A stretch of 41,684 nt of DNA from CALARM01 sp964431735 (GCA_964431735.1 CAYSLJ010000053.1:1-41684); one strand, 5' to 3'. Positions 1 through 8,467 are shown, counted from the stretch's first letter. The notes: a model not told the origin generated them from the letters alone. A program made the numbers and translations.

Positions 1-133
1 GAAGAGCCTCACACACCGGAAGGTATTTGATGACTTTTCGGATAGGCTCTAATTATGTATCCGGTTAATATGGGGAAATTCATTATTCCTTTTCTTTTAC
101 TTCCACCTTTTATGGGAGGATTTATTATAAAAT
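1..133. other. Window-edge segment with no assignable gene
   Basis: One plus-strand frame is open from the left edge to a TAA at 50-52 and would encode a tail ending in FDDFSDRL, so it could be the end of a gene lying outside the window. The two other plus frames also stay open for 9 to 21 codons, so this is weak. The hexamers at 3-8 and 45-50 are complementary (AGAGCC/GGCTCT). The remainder up to 133 is AT-rich 3' flank of the minus-strand GGDEF gene, and I see nothing else in it. Confidence 0.2.
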
Positions 134-1525
134 TTATATAGAATCCAGCATTTCACTGACAGACCATATCTGATTTCTTCCGTTATTTTTAGCAAAATAA
201 AGTGCTCTGTCAGTCATATTTATTAACATATCTTTTACCTGTCCGTCCTGTGGATAAGAACCGACACCTCCGCTTATCGTAACATGAAGTGTTTCACATC
301 CGGGGAATTTATGATTTTCTATTATTCTTCTTAATCTGTCGGCAAATTTCTTTCCATTCTGCCAGTTCTGTTCAGGAAGTATTATGGCAAATTCCTCTCC
401 GCCGTATCTGGCAGGAATATCCACGCCGGATCTTATACTCTCTTTGACTAATTTTGCCAGTTCCATAAGAACAATATCACCCTGTTGATGGCCATAACTA
501 TCGTTAATTCTTTTAAAATAATCTATATCAAACATCAGGAGTGAAAATTCATGTACGTAACGCTTCGAACAGAGAATCTGTTCATCAAGTCTCTTCTGAA
601 AATAACGGCGCATATATAATCCTGTAAGACTATCAATCGTAGCCAGTTCCTGGAGACGGGCTTTATCTACTGCTACTGATAACTGTGACACCAGGGCTGT
701 CACAAGCCCGAGATCTCCTTCATTATAATCTGTGAGATCATTCTTGTTGGACACATTGACTATACCTGTGACTCTGTTATTTATTATCATGGGAACACAC
801 ATCAGATTTTTCACGCTATAATCTTTTTCTTCTCTCAACAGAAACCGAGGATTCTTATAGCCGTCATTGGCTATTACAGCCTTACCAGTCTGAGCCACAT
901 ATCCACCTATGCCTTCTCCCACATTAAATATCTTTTTATTCGATATATCTGTTATATATTTATCTCTGAAAACTCTTAAAACAAGTGACTTACTTTCTTC
1001 ATCAACAAGCATGATGGAACCTTTCTCGGAATTAACTCCTTTAAGAATGGCATCTAAAATTATCACCAAAATTTCACCGACATCCTCTTTCTGGCTCACA
1101 GCCTGGCTTACTTCATAGAGCAGAGCAAGTTCTGAATGAGGTAATTCTGATTCTTTAAGGGTTTTTTCCTTTCTTCTTCCCAGAGCTTTTATTCTGGCAA
1201 GTAATTCCTTGGAACTGAAAGGCTTTACCATATAATCGTCTGCTCCTGTTTCAATGCCGACAACCCTGTCTATTTCTTCACCTTTTGCGGTAAGCATTAT
1301 TACAGGAAGATAACTGAAATCACTGTTAATTTTTTTTAAAACCTCAAGACCGGTCATACCGGGCATCATTACATCAAGGACTGCAACATCAAATTTTTCA
1401 CGATCAATCCTGGCCAGGCCTTCTTTCCCTGAAGTACAGGTGGTAACTTCAATCCCGTTGAAAGACAGAAATTCTTCTACAAGTTCCAGTAATTCTTCAT
1501 CATCATCAATTAATATGATTTTCAC
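134..1525 (-). CDS. Response regulator with GAF and GGDEF output (diguanylate cyclase)
   Basis: A 463-residue cytoplasmic protein. Residues 1-120 are a receiver with the acidic pocket D7/D8, phospho-acceptor D51 (VLDVMMPG), T79 and K101 (KPF). Residues ~128-290 are a GAF domain. Residues ~295-455 are a GGDEF domain with DIDYFKRIND and an intact GGEEF signature, so cyclic-di-GMP synthesis is expected. The product-inhibition RxxD motif is not in its normal register: the sequence reads RSGVD, with Arg one residue too far upstream. The start is GTG, preceded by GGGGGTG. It is the third gene after the regulator and kinase on the same strand, 54 nt after the kinase stop, and its receiver is nearly identical to that regulator's, so the same kinase probably phosphorylates both. 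That link is inferred; the domain calls are firm. Confidence 0.93.
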   Translation of the reverse strand: MKIILIDDDEELLELVEEFLSFNGIEVTTCTSGKEGLARIDREKFDVAVLDVMMPGMTGLEVLKKINSDFSYLPVIMLTAKGEEIDRVVGIETGADDYMVKPFSSKELLARIKALGRRKEKTLKESELPHSELALLYEVSQAVSQKEDVGEILVIILDAILKGVNSEKGSIMLVDEESKSLVLRVFRDKYITDISNKKIFNVGEGIGGYVAQTGKAVIANDGYKNPRFLLREEKDYSVKNLMCVPMIINNRVTGIVNVSNKNDLTDYNEGDLGLVTALVSQLSVAVDKARLQELATIDSLTGLYMRRYFQKRLDEQILCSKRYVHEFSLLMFDIDYFKRINDSYGHQQGDIVLMELAKLVKESIRSGVDIPARYGGEEFAIILPEQNWQNGKKFADRLRRIIENHKFPGCETLHVTISGGVGSYPQDGQVKDMLINMTDRALYFAKNNGRNQIWSVSEMLDSI

Positions 1526-1546
1526 TTACACACCCCCGGATAGAAA

Positions 1547-1597
1547 GAGTGAATAGTGAGTAATGTGCTGTTCTATTCACTATTCACTTTTCACTCC
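1547..1597. repeat. Heptamer repeat family B, inverted pair
   Basis: Two runs of a 7-bp unit of the GTGAATA/GTGAGTA type face each other around a short centre. AGTGAATAG on the left pairs with CTATTCACT on the right, so a transcript of either strand can fold into a hairpin. The right arm overlaps the end of the histidine kinase gene and supplies its last residues (VKSE) and stop codon. It may act as a terminator or processing site between the kinase and the GGDEF gene. Confidence 0.8.
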
Positions 1598-2950
1598 TTC
1601 AGGTTTCTTACATAACACGCTGAATGTAATAATTGCTCCTTTTTCTCCCGGATTTTCCACCCGGATTTTACCGCCATGAATGGTGACCATCTTCTTCACT
1701 ATTGCAAGGCCCAGACCTGTTCCTCCCAGCTTTCTGCTCCGTGAGCTATCAGCCCTGAAAAACGGATCGAATATTCTGTCTTTATATTCTTCCGCTATTC
1801 CCGGTCCTTCGTCTTTTATGGAAAAAGTCAGATGATCATGTTCTCCTTTTACCGTAATTTCAATATGTCCGTCCGTAACTGTATAGTCTATGGCATTTGA
1901 CAGAAGATTCTGAATAACCCTTTCTATTTTTAATTTATCCAGATAAAGTTCTTTCAGAGCACCTTCTTCCCTGATATTTACTTTTAAATGTTTCTCTTCT
2001 ATAAAACTATTAAATCTATCTACTATATCTTTAACAAGAGAAGAAACATCAGTTTTTTCAATATTCAGCACAATTACCTTATCCATTCTGGACAGATCAA
2101 GCATTTCCTTTGCAAGGGCTGCCATTTCTCTGATATTTTTCGAGAGTTTCTTTACAGTCTTCGGAGGAGGCATATCACCTGCATCCAGCTGACTCTCTAT
2201 TATATCTACGGCAACCTGCATTCTGCTCAAAGGAGAACCTATATCATGAGCCATATCGGAGATCAAATTCTTCTGTTTTTCTATCATATCTACAAGTTCA
2301 TTTGCCATAGAAAAAAAAGCTATATGGAGTTTGGCTATTTCATCATTACCTTTTACTTTAACCTTATTATCCAGATCGGAAAAATCTCCTTTTGAAAATT
2401 TTATGGCCTTCTGCGTAAGTTCTGTCAGCGGTTTTGTAATGTACATAGCCAGAGGATACATCATTACTAAAATTATAAGAAAAGAAATAATCAGTCTTAT
2501 TGAAAAAGAAGACTCAATAAAATGAAATAAAAAACCGGTATAGGCATAGGGATAAAACGTCTCCGGCATGGAAATAACTATATAAGTTTTATTTTCAGCA
2601 AAAGAATCGAATATATATATAGGACTTGTACGAAGTTCTTCATAGGCGAAAAAAGGAAGGGGATTTTTAGATTTTGTTCCATAAAGAGGATTACCCTTTA
2701 CATTATAAATTATTACATCACAATTATAGAGTTCTGAAAATACTTTCATCTCATCAGGGAACGTTTCTTTTTTAAGAGCTTTATTTTGAAGATAAGAATA
2801 GATTGTCCCCACCTTTTCACCTGTTACCAGATGAGCAGGTTTTCTTCCTGAAGACAATATCATAGGTGCCATAAGAGCAATAAAAACTATTATAACAAGG
2901 AAATATAAATATATTTTTGTATAAAGTCTTGATATTTTTATAGGTATCAT
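1580..2950 (-). CDS. Membrane sensor histidine kinase (HAMP, HisKA, HATPase)
   Basis: A sensor kinase of 456 residues that should autophosphorylate and pass phosphate to the neighbouring regulators. The N-terminal membrane helix is at about residues 9-32. An extracytoplasmic sensor region of ~130 residues follows, then a second helix (IISFLIILVMMYPLAMYI) and a HAMP segment beginning ITKPLTEL. The H-box is SDMAHDIGSPLSRM; the N-box (LLSNAIDYT), G1 (DEGPGI) and G2 (GGTGLGLAIV) are intact. I start it at the ATG at 2950, which has TAAGGAAAT just upstream and lies 17 nt past the regulator stop. A longer in-frame start at 2998 would overlap the regulator and has no ribosome site. The last residues are encoded by repeat sequence. 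Confidence 0.93.
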   Translation of the reverse strand: MIPIKISRLYTKIYLYFLVIIVFIALMAPMILSSGRKPAHLVTGEKVGTIYSYLQNKALKKETFPDEMKVFSELYNCDVIIYNVKGNPLYGTKSKNPLPFFAYEELRTSPIYIFDSFAENKTYIVISMPETFYPYAYTGFLFHFIESSFSIRLIISFLIILVMMYPLAMYITKPLTELTQKAIKFSKGDFSDLDNKVKVKGNDEIAKLHIAFFSMANELVDMIEKQKNLISDMAHDIGSPLSRMQVAVDIIESQLDAGDMPPPKTVKKLSKNIREMAALAKEMLDLSRMDKVIVLNIEKTDVSSLVKDIVDRFNSFIEEKHLKVNIREEGALKELYLDKLKIERVIQNLLSNAIDYTVTDGHIEITVKGEHDHLTFSIKDEGPGIAEEYKDRIFDPFFRADSSRSRKLGGTGLGLAIVKKMVTIHGGKIRVENPGEKGAIITFSVLCKKPEGVKSE

Positions 2951-2967
2951 AATTTCCTTACAGAATG

Positions 2968-3663
2968 TTACCCTGTATATATATATCCAACACCCCATAC
3001 AGTTTTTATCAATTCAGGTTCATGGGGATCTTTTTCTATTTTCTGCCTGATACGGCTTATGGTAACATCAATGGAACGGTCATATGCTATAAATTCTTTT
3101 CCCCTGGCAAGATCCATAAGTTTGTCTCTTGATAGAACTATCCCCCTGTTCATAATAAAAATATTTAATATGTCAAATTCTATAGCAGATAATTCTATTA
3201 CATTACCACGGACTATAGCAATCCTCTTTTTTTCATCAAGTTCTACTTCCCTGACAGGAGCGGTTTTTATCACATGTTCCGGCTCTTTTATAACTGTTAA
3301 TTTTTCCTTTCTCCTTCCTATGGCTTTTATTCTTGCCAGTAATTCCCTGGAACTGAAAGGTTTTACCATATAATCATCTGCACCGAGTTCTATACCTACG
3401 ACTCTGTCTATTTCTTCGCCTTTTGCAGTAAGCATTATTACAGGAAGATAACTGAAATCACTGCTTATTTTTTTCAAGACATCAAGACCGCTCATACCCG
3501 GCATCATTACATCAAGGACTGCCACATCAAATGTTTCCTGTTCAAGCATAGCAAGGCCTTCTTTACCTGACGGACAGGTTGTAACTTCCATGCCGTTAAA
3601 TGAAAGAAATTCATCCAGAAGTTCGAGCAATTCTACATCATCATCAATTAATATGATTTTCAA
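2968..3663 (-). CDS. OmpR/PhoB-family response regulator
   Basis: A 231-residue transcription regulator. The receiver (1-120) has D7/D8, D51, T79 and K101. The C-terminal winged helix (~135-230) shows the family's RSIDVTISRIRQKIE recognition-helix region and the ending KTVWGVGYIY. The start is TTG, with GGGGAGG seven bases upstream. It is the first gene of the operon with the histidine kinase and lies behind a promoter and a structured leader of about 145 nt. Its receiver is about 85 percent identical by eye to that of the GGDEF regulator downstream, and the DNA matches too. The target genes are unknown. Confidence 0.94.
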   Translation of the reverse strand: MKIILIDDDVELLELLDEFLSFNGMEVTTCPSGKEGLAMLEQETFDVAVLDVMMPGMSGLDVLKKISSDFSYLPVIMLTAKGEEIDRVVGIELGADDYMVKPFSSRELLARIKAIGRRKEKLTVIKEPEHVIKTAPVREVELDEKKRIAIVRGNVIELSAIEFDILNIFIMNRGIVLSRDKLMDLARGKEFIAYDRSIDVTISRIRQKIEKDPHEPELIKTVWGVGYIYTG

Positions 3664-3699
3664 AATTTGACCTCCCCGTATTATCAGTTCTATAAAACT

Positions 3700-3807
3700 G
3701 AAAGATATGCAAGTTAAAGTTGCTGTTTATTACAGGGGTCGAACCTGACAGACGTAAAGTCTGCTACCAGAAAGTATGTAAGCAACTTATGTTATGGCAT
3801 ATCTTTC
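3700..3807 (-). ncRNA. Structured tRNA-like leader RNA of the two-component operon (unassigned class)
   Basis: On the minus strand the leader starts with an 11-bp helix (GAAAGATATGC, 3797-3807, with 3700-3710) and an inner 7-bp helix (AAGTTGC, 3782-3788, with 3717-3723). Inside is a tRNA-like core: GGTAG, a CAGAC/GTCTG hairpin (3749-3763), and a T-arm-like CAGG-TTCGACC-CCTG. It is not an ordinary tRNA. The T arm is separated from the acceptor-like helix by about eight bases, and the variable region is nearly absent. It lies between a good promoter and the regulator start, so it is probably a cis-acting element, though a separate small RNA is possible. I could not match it to a known riboswitch, including either cyclic-di-GMP class. 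Confidence 0.55.
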
Positions 3808-3814
3808 ATATAAA

Positions 3815-3842
3815 ATTATATCATTTAACTTTTAAAAGTCAA
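3815..3842 (-). promoter_or_regulatory. Sigma-70 type promoter of the two-component operon
   Basis: On the minus strand, TTGACT (3837-3842) is separated by 16 bases from TATAAT (3815-3820). It overlaps the stop codon of the small gene upstream. Predicted transcription starts near 3808, exactly where the outer helix of the leader RNA begins. Confidence 0.7.
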
Positions 3843-4174
3843 TTTTTCTTTTCTTCTTTTTCCGTTTTTCCTGTTGTTACCGTCTCATAGTCTTTTCTTT
3901 TTTCCAGTAATTTCTGTTCCGACTCTATGGAATTTTTTAAATTTTCAATACTGAATTTAGCTATTTCATTACTCTTTTTTTCAAATTCAGAAAAATATTT
4001 TCCTGCCTGATAACCTATTTTGAGACCTGTTTCAAAACTTGTTTGAATTGCACTGTGAAGAGCTTCTCCTTCTTTTACAGGGAAAAGAGCCTGAAAACCG
4101 AGTATAACCTTATCAAAAATACCTGTGTCTTTAGCAGGTCCTCTTACGAGATCGTCAAGTTTTACTTCTATCAT
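3839..4174 (-). CDS. Small helical protein of unknown function
   Basis: 111 residues with no family I recognise. The N-terminal part is MIEVKLDDLVRGP. The middle is a Gly/Ala-containing amphipathic stretch (TGLKIGYQAGKYF) and the C-terminal half is a charged helix that may form a coiled coil, ending in a Lys/Glu-rich tail. There is no signal peptide or membrane helix. I chose the ATG at 4174 because GAGGGGAG lies seven bases upstream. Longer readings run into the heptamer repeat at 4204-4259, which only mimics coding sequence. It stands alone, with the promoter of the next operon overlapping its stop. Confidence 0.6.
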   Translation of the reverse strand: MIEVKLDDLVRGPAKDTGIFDKVILGFQALFPVKEGEALHSAIQTSFETGLKIGYQAGKYFSEFEKKSNEIAKFSIENLKNSIESEQKLLEKRKDYETVTTGKTEKEEKKN

Positions 4175-4203
4175 AATATAACTCCCCTCTTCATTATAGT
4201 TTA

Positions 4204-4259
4204 TATGAGAATCGTAATGCGTAACGCGTAACGCGTGACGGGAGGAACAGATTCTCATA
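4204..4259. repeat. Heptamer repeat family A, short form with inverted ends
   Basis: Four 7-bp units of the CGTAACG/CGTGACG type followed by GGGAGGA, enclosed by a perfect 10-bp inverted pair (TATGAGAATC at 4204-4213, GATTCTCATA at 4250-4259). It lies upstream of the small gene on the minus strand. The stretch 4175-4798 has no gene: it holds this repeat, another at 4543-4582, a promoter, a family B repeat, and two diverged copies of CTTCGTTGT...CGGTCATGG at ~4258-4286 and ~4450-4480. Confidence 0.85.
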
Positions 4260-4542
4260 CTTCGTTGTGACCGAAACGGTCATGGATGTTTTGTACGTAA
4301 TTTCACTTTTATTTATCGAATTATATCATTCATGGAAAAAATATTCAATAAATGATACTTAAAAAAATGACAGGTGGTTTTACATACAATCGGGAACATT
4401 TGTTGCAGAATATTTATATTGGAAGGGTGAAGGGTGGAATACCTTCTCATTCTTCGTTGTTTTCATCCGGTCATGGCAATTAGAGTGAAAAATACTATGA
4501 CCATGTTACTGACCCGGGCATAAGTATGTAATAAAAGTCCTG

Positions 4543-4582
4543 CTCCCGTTACGCGTCACGCGTCACGCATCACGATTCTTAT
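4543..4582. repeat. Heptamer repeat family A, reverse orientation
   Basis: Four 7-bp units read on the minus strand as CGTGATG, CGTGACG, CGTGACG, CGTAACG then GGGAGCA, with the usual AAGAATC at the left end. The preceding bases GTAATAAAAGTCCTGCTCCCG recur almost exactly at 8475-8493, so a longer flank is shared by the two copies. Confidence 0.8.
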
Positions 4583-4614
4583 ATAACTGGCATAGTTTTT
4601 GCAAAAAAACATTA

Positions 4615-4643
4615 TTGAAATGGTTTAACCGCTATGTTAAAAT
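4615..4643 (+). promoter_or_regulatory. Probable promoter for the 4799-8312 genes
   Basis: TTGAAA (4615-4620) and TAAAAT (4638-4643) are 17 bases apart, about 150 bases upstream of the first start codon. A TATAAT at 4644-4649 overlaps but has a 23-base spacing from the same upstream box. The predicted transcript begins with the family B inverted repeat. Confidence 0.45.
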
Positions 4644-4673
4644 TATAATATATTTCATAACTTATTAGAATTT

Positions 4674-4744
4674 AAGTGAATAGTGAGTGGTGAGTAGAAT
4701 ATGGTAATGTCACTCACTATTAACTGCTCACTACTCACTCATTA
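4674..4744. repeat. Heptamer repeat family B, inverted pair
   Basis: A run of GTGAATA/GTGAGTG/GTGAGTA units and its near-complement (CACTCACTATT... CTCACTACTCACTC) flank about ten bases. The RNA could form a long hairpin in the 5' leader of the next gene, ending about 55 bases before its start codon. Confidence 0.8.
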
Positions 4745-4798
4745 ATTATGAATTGTTATGAAACTAACTATAAAAATATTTTTGAAAGGGGTGTTAGT

Positions 4799-6355
4799 AT
4801 GATAAATTATAGAAAATATTTTTTTATAATTTCTATGTTAATTGTTTCGCTTATTATTTCAACTTTTCCCGCTGAAAGTAAAAAGGTAAAGAAACTGGAG
4901 GTCTATGGCAAGGTAATAAAAGTTGATATTTCCAATAGTTATCTGAATATTGAAAATCAGGGAGAAACAATACCTGTTACATTCAGTAAATCCACACAGA
5001 TAAAATATAAAAATAAAACAATAAGTCCTGACGGGATAAAAGAAGGAGACCTTATAAAAGCCAGCGGCCATTATATAGACGGAGGAGTAATCGCAGAAAA
5101 AATAGAGATAATCTCAAGGCAGCAGCAGAGTAATGAAACAGGTGGGCTTATAAAATCTATTTCTCATAATGGTACAGGTATAATGAAACCGGGTGATATA
5201 TTAAAAGTTACAATGATAGCCTCCCGGGGAGGGGCTGCTTTTTTTAACATAAACAATCTGGTGAACGGCATACCGATGAAAGAAGTATCAGGAGGAAACT
5301 ATTACGGTGAATATACTATACGTTCCGGAGACAAAATAGAAAACGCTGTAATCAAAGGATATCTGGTTATGCCTGATGGGAAACAGGTAACTGAACAGGC
5401 AAGTAATCCTGTAAATATAAATGTAGACCTTTCAGAAATAGTTATTTCACAGATGTTGCCAAAAGAGAATTCAACTATTGATAATAACAGACCGAATATA
5501 CTTCTGGTTATACAGGCTGACAGTAAAAATAAAGGCATAGTGACTTCCACTGCAAAACTTATGGTAAACGGTGTAAACGTAACATCAAAATCACAGATAA
5601 CAGAAAATGTCATTACCTATCGCCCGTCAGATAAGTTACCTGATGGTACGAACAAAATAGTATTCAGCGCTAAAGACTATAAGAACCGTCAGTTTATAAA
5701 ATCCTGGTCTTTTAATATTCAGACCGGTTCTCAAAATAAAGATTTAATTTATTCTGTAACACATAACGGACAGAATCAATTACACCCCGGTAATAAATTG
5801 ATTGTAAACATGTCAGGTTTATCAGGGGGGAAAGCAACATTTGACATAGGTTCTTACAAAACCGGTATTCCAATGAAAGAAAAAGGTAATGGTATATATA
5901 CGGGAGAATATATAGTTACAAAAAAAGATTCCATCCAAAATGTACATATATTATGTCATTTAGAGGCATCTTCAGGTCAGAAAGAAAGTCTCACATCGGA
6001 AGAACCGGTAATAAGCATTGGCCCCTATTATAATGCTGATTTTTCACAGCCTGAGATAACAGAACCTTCCGATGGAGATACAGTATCTATGCCAATCACA
6101 GTAAAAGGCAGGGCTACTCCCGGATATAAAGTACAGATTAATGTTAACTGGCAGATCTCAGTAATAGGCGTCCTTAATCCTGCAGGAACTATGTCAACTA
6201 AAACAGTAACAGCTGACAGTAACGGAAATTTTGAGACACAGTTTACCTATGTTGTAAACTTTCCTTCAAATACAAAATATACTATAAAAGCTATAACTAT
6301 TGCTCCGGACGGCCAGAAGTCGGCGGAAACAATAGTCAATGTCGTACAGAACTGA
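4799..6355 (+). CDS. Secreted multi-domain protein with Ig-like repeats
   Basis: 518 residues with an N-terminal signal peptide or anchor (~residues 5-27, IISMLIVSLIISTF, then AES). Next is a DUF5666-like beta domain (~35-110, YGKVIKVD...EGDLIKASGHY). Two copies of a ~95-residue module follow, each starting S(I/V)(S/T)HNG and containing GIPMKE and Y(Y/T)GEY. Between them is a bacterial Ig-like module with a PDGTNKIVFSAKD segment, and a last beta module holds TVKGRATPGYKVQI. It is presumably a cell-surface or exported structural protein; no catalytic motif is seen. I start it at the ATG at 4799 after GAAAGGGGTG, not the upstream ATG at 4748, which lacks a ribosome site and would add residues before the signal. 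Confidence 0.75.
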   Translation: MINYRKYFFIISMLIVSLIISTFPAESKKVKKLEVYGKVIKVDISNSYLNIENQGETIPVTFSKSTQIKYKNKTISPDGIKEGDLIKASGHYIDGGVIAEKIEIISRQQQSNETGGLIKSISHNGTGIMKPGDILKVTMIASRGGAAFFNINNLVNGIPMKEVSGGNYYGEYTIRSGDKIENAVIKGYLVMPDGKQVTEQASNPVNINVDLSEIVISQMLPKENSTIDNNRPNILLVIQADSKNKGIVTSTAKLMVNGVNVTSKSQITENVITYRPSDKLPDGTNKIVFSAKDYKNRQFIKSWSFNIQTGSQNKDLIYSVTHNGQNQLHPGNKLIVNMSGLSGGKATFDIGSYKTGIPMKEKGNGIYTGEYIVTKKDSIQNVHILCHLEASSGQKESLTSEEPVISIGPYYNADFSQPEITEPSDGDTVSMPITVKGRATPGYKVQINVNWQISVIGVLNPAGTMSTKTVTADSNGNFETQFTYVVNFPSNTKYTIKAITIAPDGQKSAETIVNVVQN

Positions 6356-6377
6356 AACAGTGGTGTAAGGAGTGTTT

Positions 6378-7466
6378 ATGGGAAAAAAAGTTTTCATAAA
6401 AAGAACAGAACAATTTAAAATATTAATGGCAAAAAATTCCCTGGATTACTGTATAGCAACTCCTGGGACAAATTTTTACTATATAGCCGGTATAGATACG
6501 TTTCGTATGGAGAGATTTATTGGAGTCATTCTGCCGGCAGAAGGTGAACCGTTTATTATATGTCCTTCTTTTGAAGAAGAAAAGCTCAGAAAAGAGACAT
6601 TTATCAATGATTTCTATCCCTGGAAAGAAGAAGAAAATCCCTGGGAAATACTCGGAAAAATCATTAAAGGAAAAGGGAAAAAACATGGAACAACTGGCCT
6701 GGAACCTACAACTTATTTTGAAACTTATGTAAAGCTGAAAGAATATATGACAGGAATGGAATTCAGAGACGGAGGTTTTCTTTTTTCTGCTATGAGACGA
6801 AAAAAAACAGAAGAAGAAATAAAAGCGTTAAAGAAAGCAGTAGATATAACAGAAGAAAATATAGATTATAGCCTGAAGCATTTAAAAACAGGTATGAAAG
6901 AACATGATCTGAAAACATATATTACAGGAGATGAGAAACTGGTTCAGTTCGGAGAAACATCTTCTTATCCTCACTCTGAAGGAGGAGAAAATACTCTGCA
7001 GAAAAATAATGTTGTTCTTATAGATAAAGGGGATATATGGGAAAAATATCATTCTGATATTACAAGAACAGCTTATTTTGGCACTGCATGTGAAGAATTC
7101 TTAAAAATCTGGCACATAGTAAAACAGGCAAGAGATGCAGCAATAGAAAAATCAGGCCCTTCCATTCCCTGTGAGCTTGTAGATAAAGCTGCAAGGGATG
7201 TAATTGAAAAAGAAGGTTACGGCCCCCGTTTCACCCATAGAACAGGTCATGGACTGGGCCTTGACATTCATGAAATGCCTTATCTTGTAAGAGGGAACAA
7301 AGAGGTTCTTGAACCGGGTAATGTAGTCACTATAGAACCGGGGATTTATCTTCCCGGAAAATTTGGAGTAAGGATTGAAGAGGATATAGTTATTACGGAA
7401 ACAGGCAGAGAAGTTCTTTCAAGAAATCCGGGAAACCCTGTTATTATAGAGGAGTTATCTCTATAA
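6378..7466 (+). CDS. M24-family Xaa-Pro peptidase
   Basis: A 362-residue metallopeptidase of the aminopeptidase P/prolidase type, predicted to cleave X-Pro bonds in the cytoplasm. Residues ~1-130 form the creatinase-like N-terminal domain. The C-terminal pita-bread domain has the expected metal ligands: Asp in VVLIDKGD, Asp in HSDITRTAYFG, His in HRTGHGLGLDIHEMP, Glu in IEPGIYLPG and Glu in RIEEDIVIT. The ATG at 6378 is five bases after AAGGAG; the GTG at 6372 lies within that site. It begins 22 nt after the Ig-like gene and is likely co-transcribed. Confidence 0.93.
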   Translation: MGKKVFIKRTEQFKILMAKNSLDYCIATPGTNFYYIAGIDTFRMERFIGVILPAEGEPFIICPSFEEEKLRKETFINDFYPWKEEENPWEILGKIIKGKGKKHGTTGLEPTTYFETYVKLKEYMTGMEFRDGGFLFSAMRRKKTEEEIKALKKAVDITEENIDYSLKHLKTGMKEHDLKTYITGDEKLVQFGETSSYPHSEGGENTLQKNNVVLIDKGDIWEKYHSDITRTAYFGTACEEFLKIWHIVKQARDAAIEKSGPSIPCELVDKAARDVIEKEGYGPRFTHRTGHGLGLDIHEMPYLVRGNKEVLEPGNVVTIEPGIYLPGKFGVRIEEDIVITETGREVLSRNPGNPVIIEELSL

Positions 7467-7511
7467 TTATAGAATAACACCATAGAAAATCAGTATGAAA
7501 GGAGATTTTTT

Positions 7512-8312
7512 GTGAAAAATGTTATATTTATTCTGGTAATAGCCATATTAATTACAGTCCCTGCCTTTGCGGAAAATTTTACGGAACATGATTTTATCGG
7601 TAATTTTATTATTACAGATCCGAAGTGTTCTTACAATCATTATCATGGTGAAATTATCCTGTCAGATAATGGTACAGGTAAGTCAAAAGAATACATAAAC
7701 AATAAAACCTTCGAACCCTTTTACAGAGATATAACAGATAAAGACGGTTATATACCTCTGAAATGGTCTTTTGACGAATACAGAAAAGAATTGATTATTG
7801 ACTGGACAATGAACGGTATTTACGAAAAACTGGCCTATTTTAAAAGTACTGTATCAGGAGACAAAAATAATTTTACAATCAGCGGTTTTTCCTCTGACAA
7901 TACAATCTGTCAGCTTAATTTTACAAGAAATGAAGCGTTAAAACCTGTAATCAAACTTACAGCACATGATTTCACGGGATTTTTCAAAATAAAAAAGCCG
8001 GAATCGGGTAATTATTACGGTGATGTCATTCTCATGAATGACGGTACGGGAAAAGTAAGGGAATATGTGGATAATAAACCTGTTCGTGCCGCTTATCCCG
8101 ACACTCTTGATAAAGACGGTTATTCTCCTGTGAAATGGTCATATAATGAAGAAACTATGGAATTTACATTTGACTGGACCTGCGGAGGAACCTTTAAAGG
8201 ACTTGGGTATTTTAACGGTAAGGTGACAGGTAATGCAAATAATTTTACACTGGATGGCTTATGGACTGACGGACGGAGAGGAGAATTAAATTTTACAGGG
8301 GAAGATAAATGA
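7512..8312 (+). CDS. Secreted protein made of two copies of a ~115-residue domain
   Basis: 266 residues with a signal peptide (VIFILVIAILITVPAFA). The mature part is an internal duplication. Both halves start LT/FTEHDF.G.F, share NGTGK, E-Y-[IV]-[ND]-N-K and DKDGY.P.KWS, and end NNFT..G then LNFT. The fold looks all-beta and lipocalin-like; I do not recognise the family. The start is GTG, seven bases after GGAG. It lies 45 nt downstream of the peptidase and probably closes the same operon. Confidence 0.7.
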   Translation: MKNVIFILVIAILITVPAFAENFTEHDFIGNFIITDPKCSYNHYHGEIILSDNGTGKSKEYINNKTFEPFYRDITDKDGYIPLKWSFDEYRKELIIDWTMNGIYEKLAYFKSTVSGDKNNFTISGFSSDNTICQLNFTRNEALKPVIKLTAHDFTGFFKIKKPESGNYYGDVILMNDGTGKVREYVDNKPVRAAYPDTLDKDGYSPVKWSYNEETMEFTFDWTCGGTFKGLGYFNGKVTGNANNFTLDGLWTDGRRGELNFTGEDK

Positions 8313-8344
8313 TAATCCGGTATATAATTACTGGCCCGGGCTAA

Positions 8345-8467
8345 GGAGCTGTCATGAAATAACTACATCATAATTACAGTTTATATCGTGACACGTGACG
8401 CGTAACGCGTGACGCGAGGATACTGGTTGTTCTAACAATCTGCGGGATTTGTTTTTCTTGCAGTCCC
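8345..8467 (+). repeat. Diverged full-length family A element
   Basis: The order of parts matches the 111-bp element at 9417-9638: GGAGCTGTCATGAAATAAC resembles its left end GGGGTTGTAAAAAATAAC, then TATCGTGACACG and heptamers ending GCGAGGA, and TTTTTCTTGCAGTCCC at the right end. The ATG-AAA-TAA that follows AAGGAG here is part of the element and not a gene start. Confidence 0.65.

Noticed and set aside
286..300. parS site
   Set aside because: TGTTTCAC matches one half of the parS consensus, but the other half does not match and it lies inside the GGDEF gene.
3717..3788. A functional suppressor tRNA with anticodon TTA
   Set aside because: One pairing gives a seven-base loop with TTA in the anticodon place, but the T arm is displaced from the acceptor helix by about eight bases and the variable loop is missing. 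An extended outer helix also argues against a processed tRNA.
4175..4258. N-terminal extension of the small gene at 3839
   Set aside because: The extra codons come from the heptamer repeat (SSRHALRVT). A good ribosome site precedes the ATG at 4174.
8340..8362. Start of a small gene after AAGGAG (ATG-AAA-TAA)
   Set aside because: Only two codons, and the bases align with the left end of the family A element.
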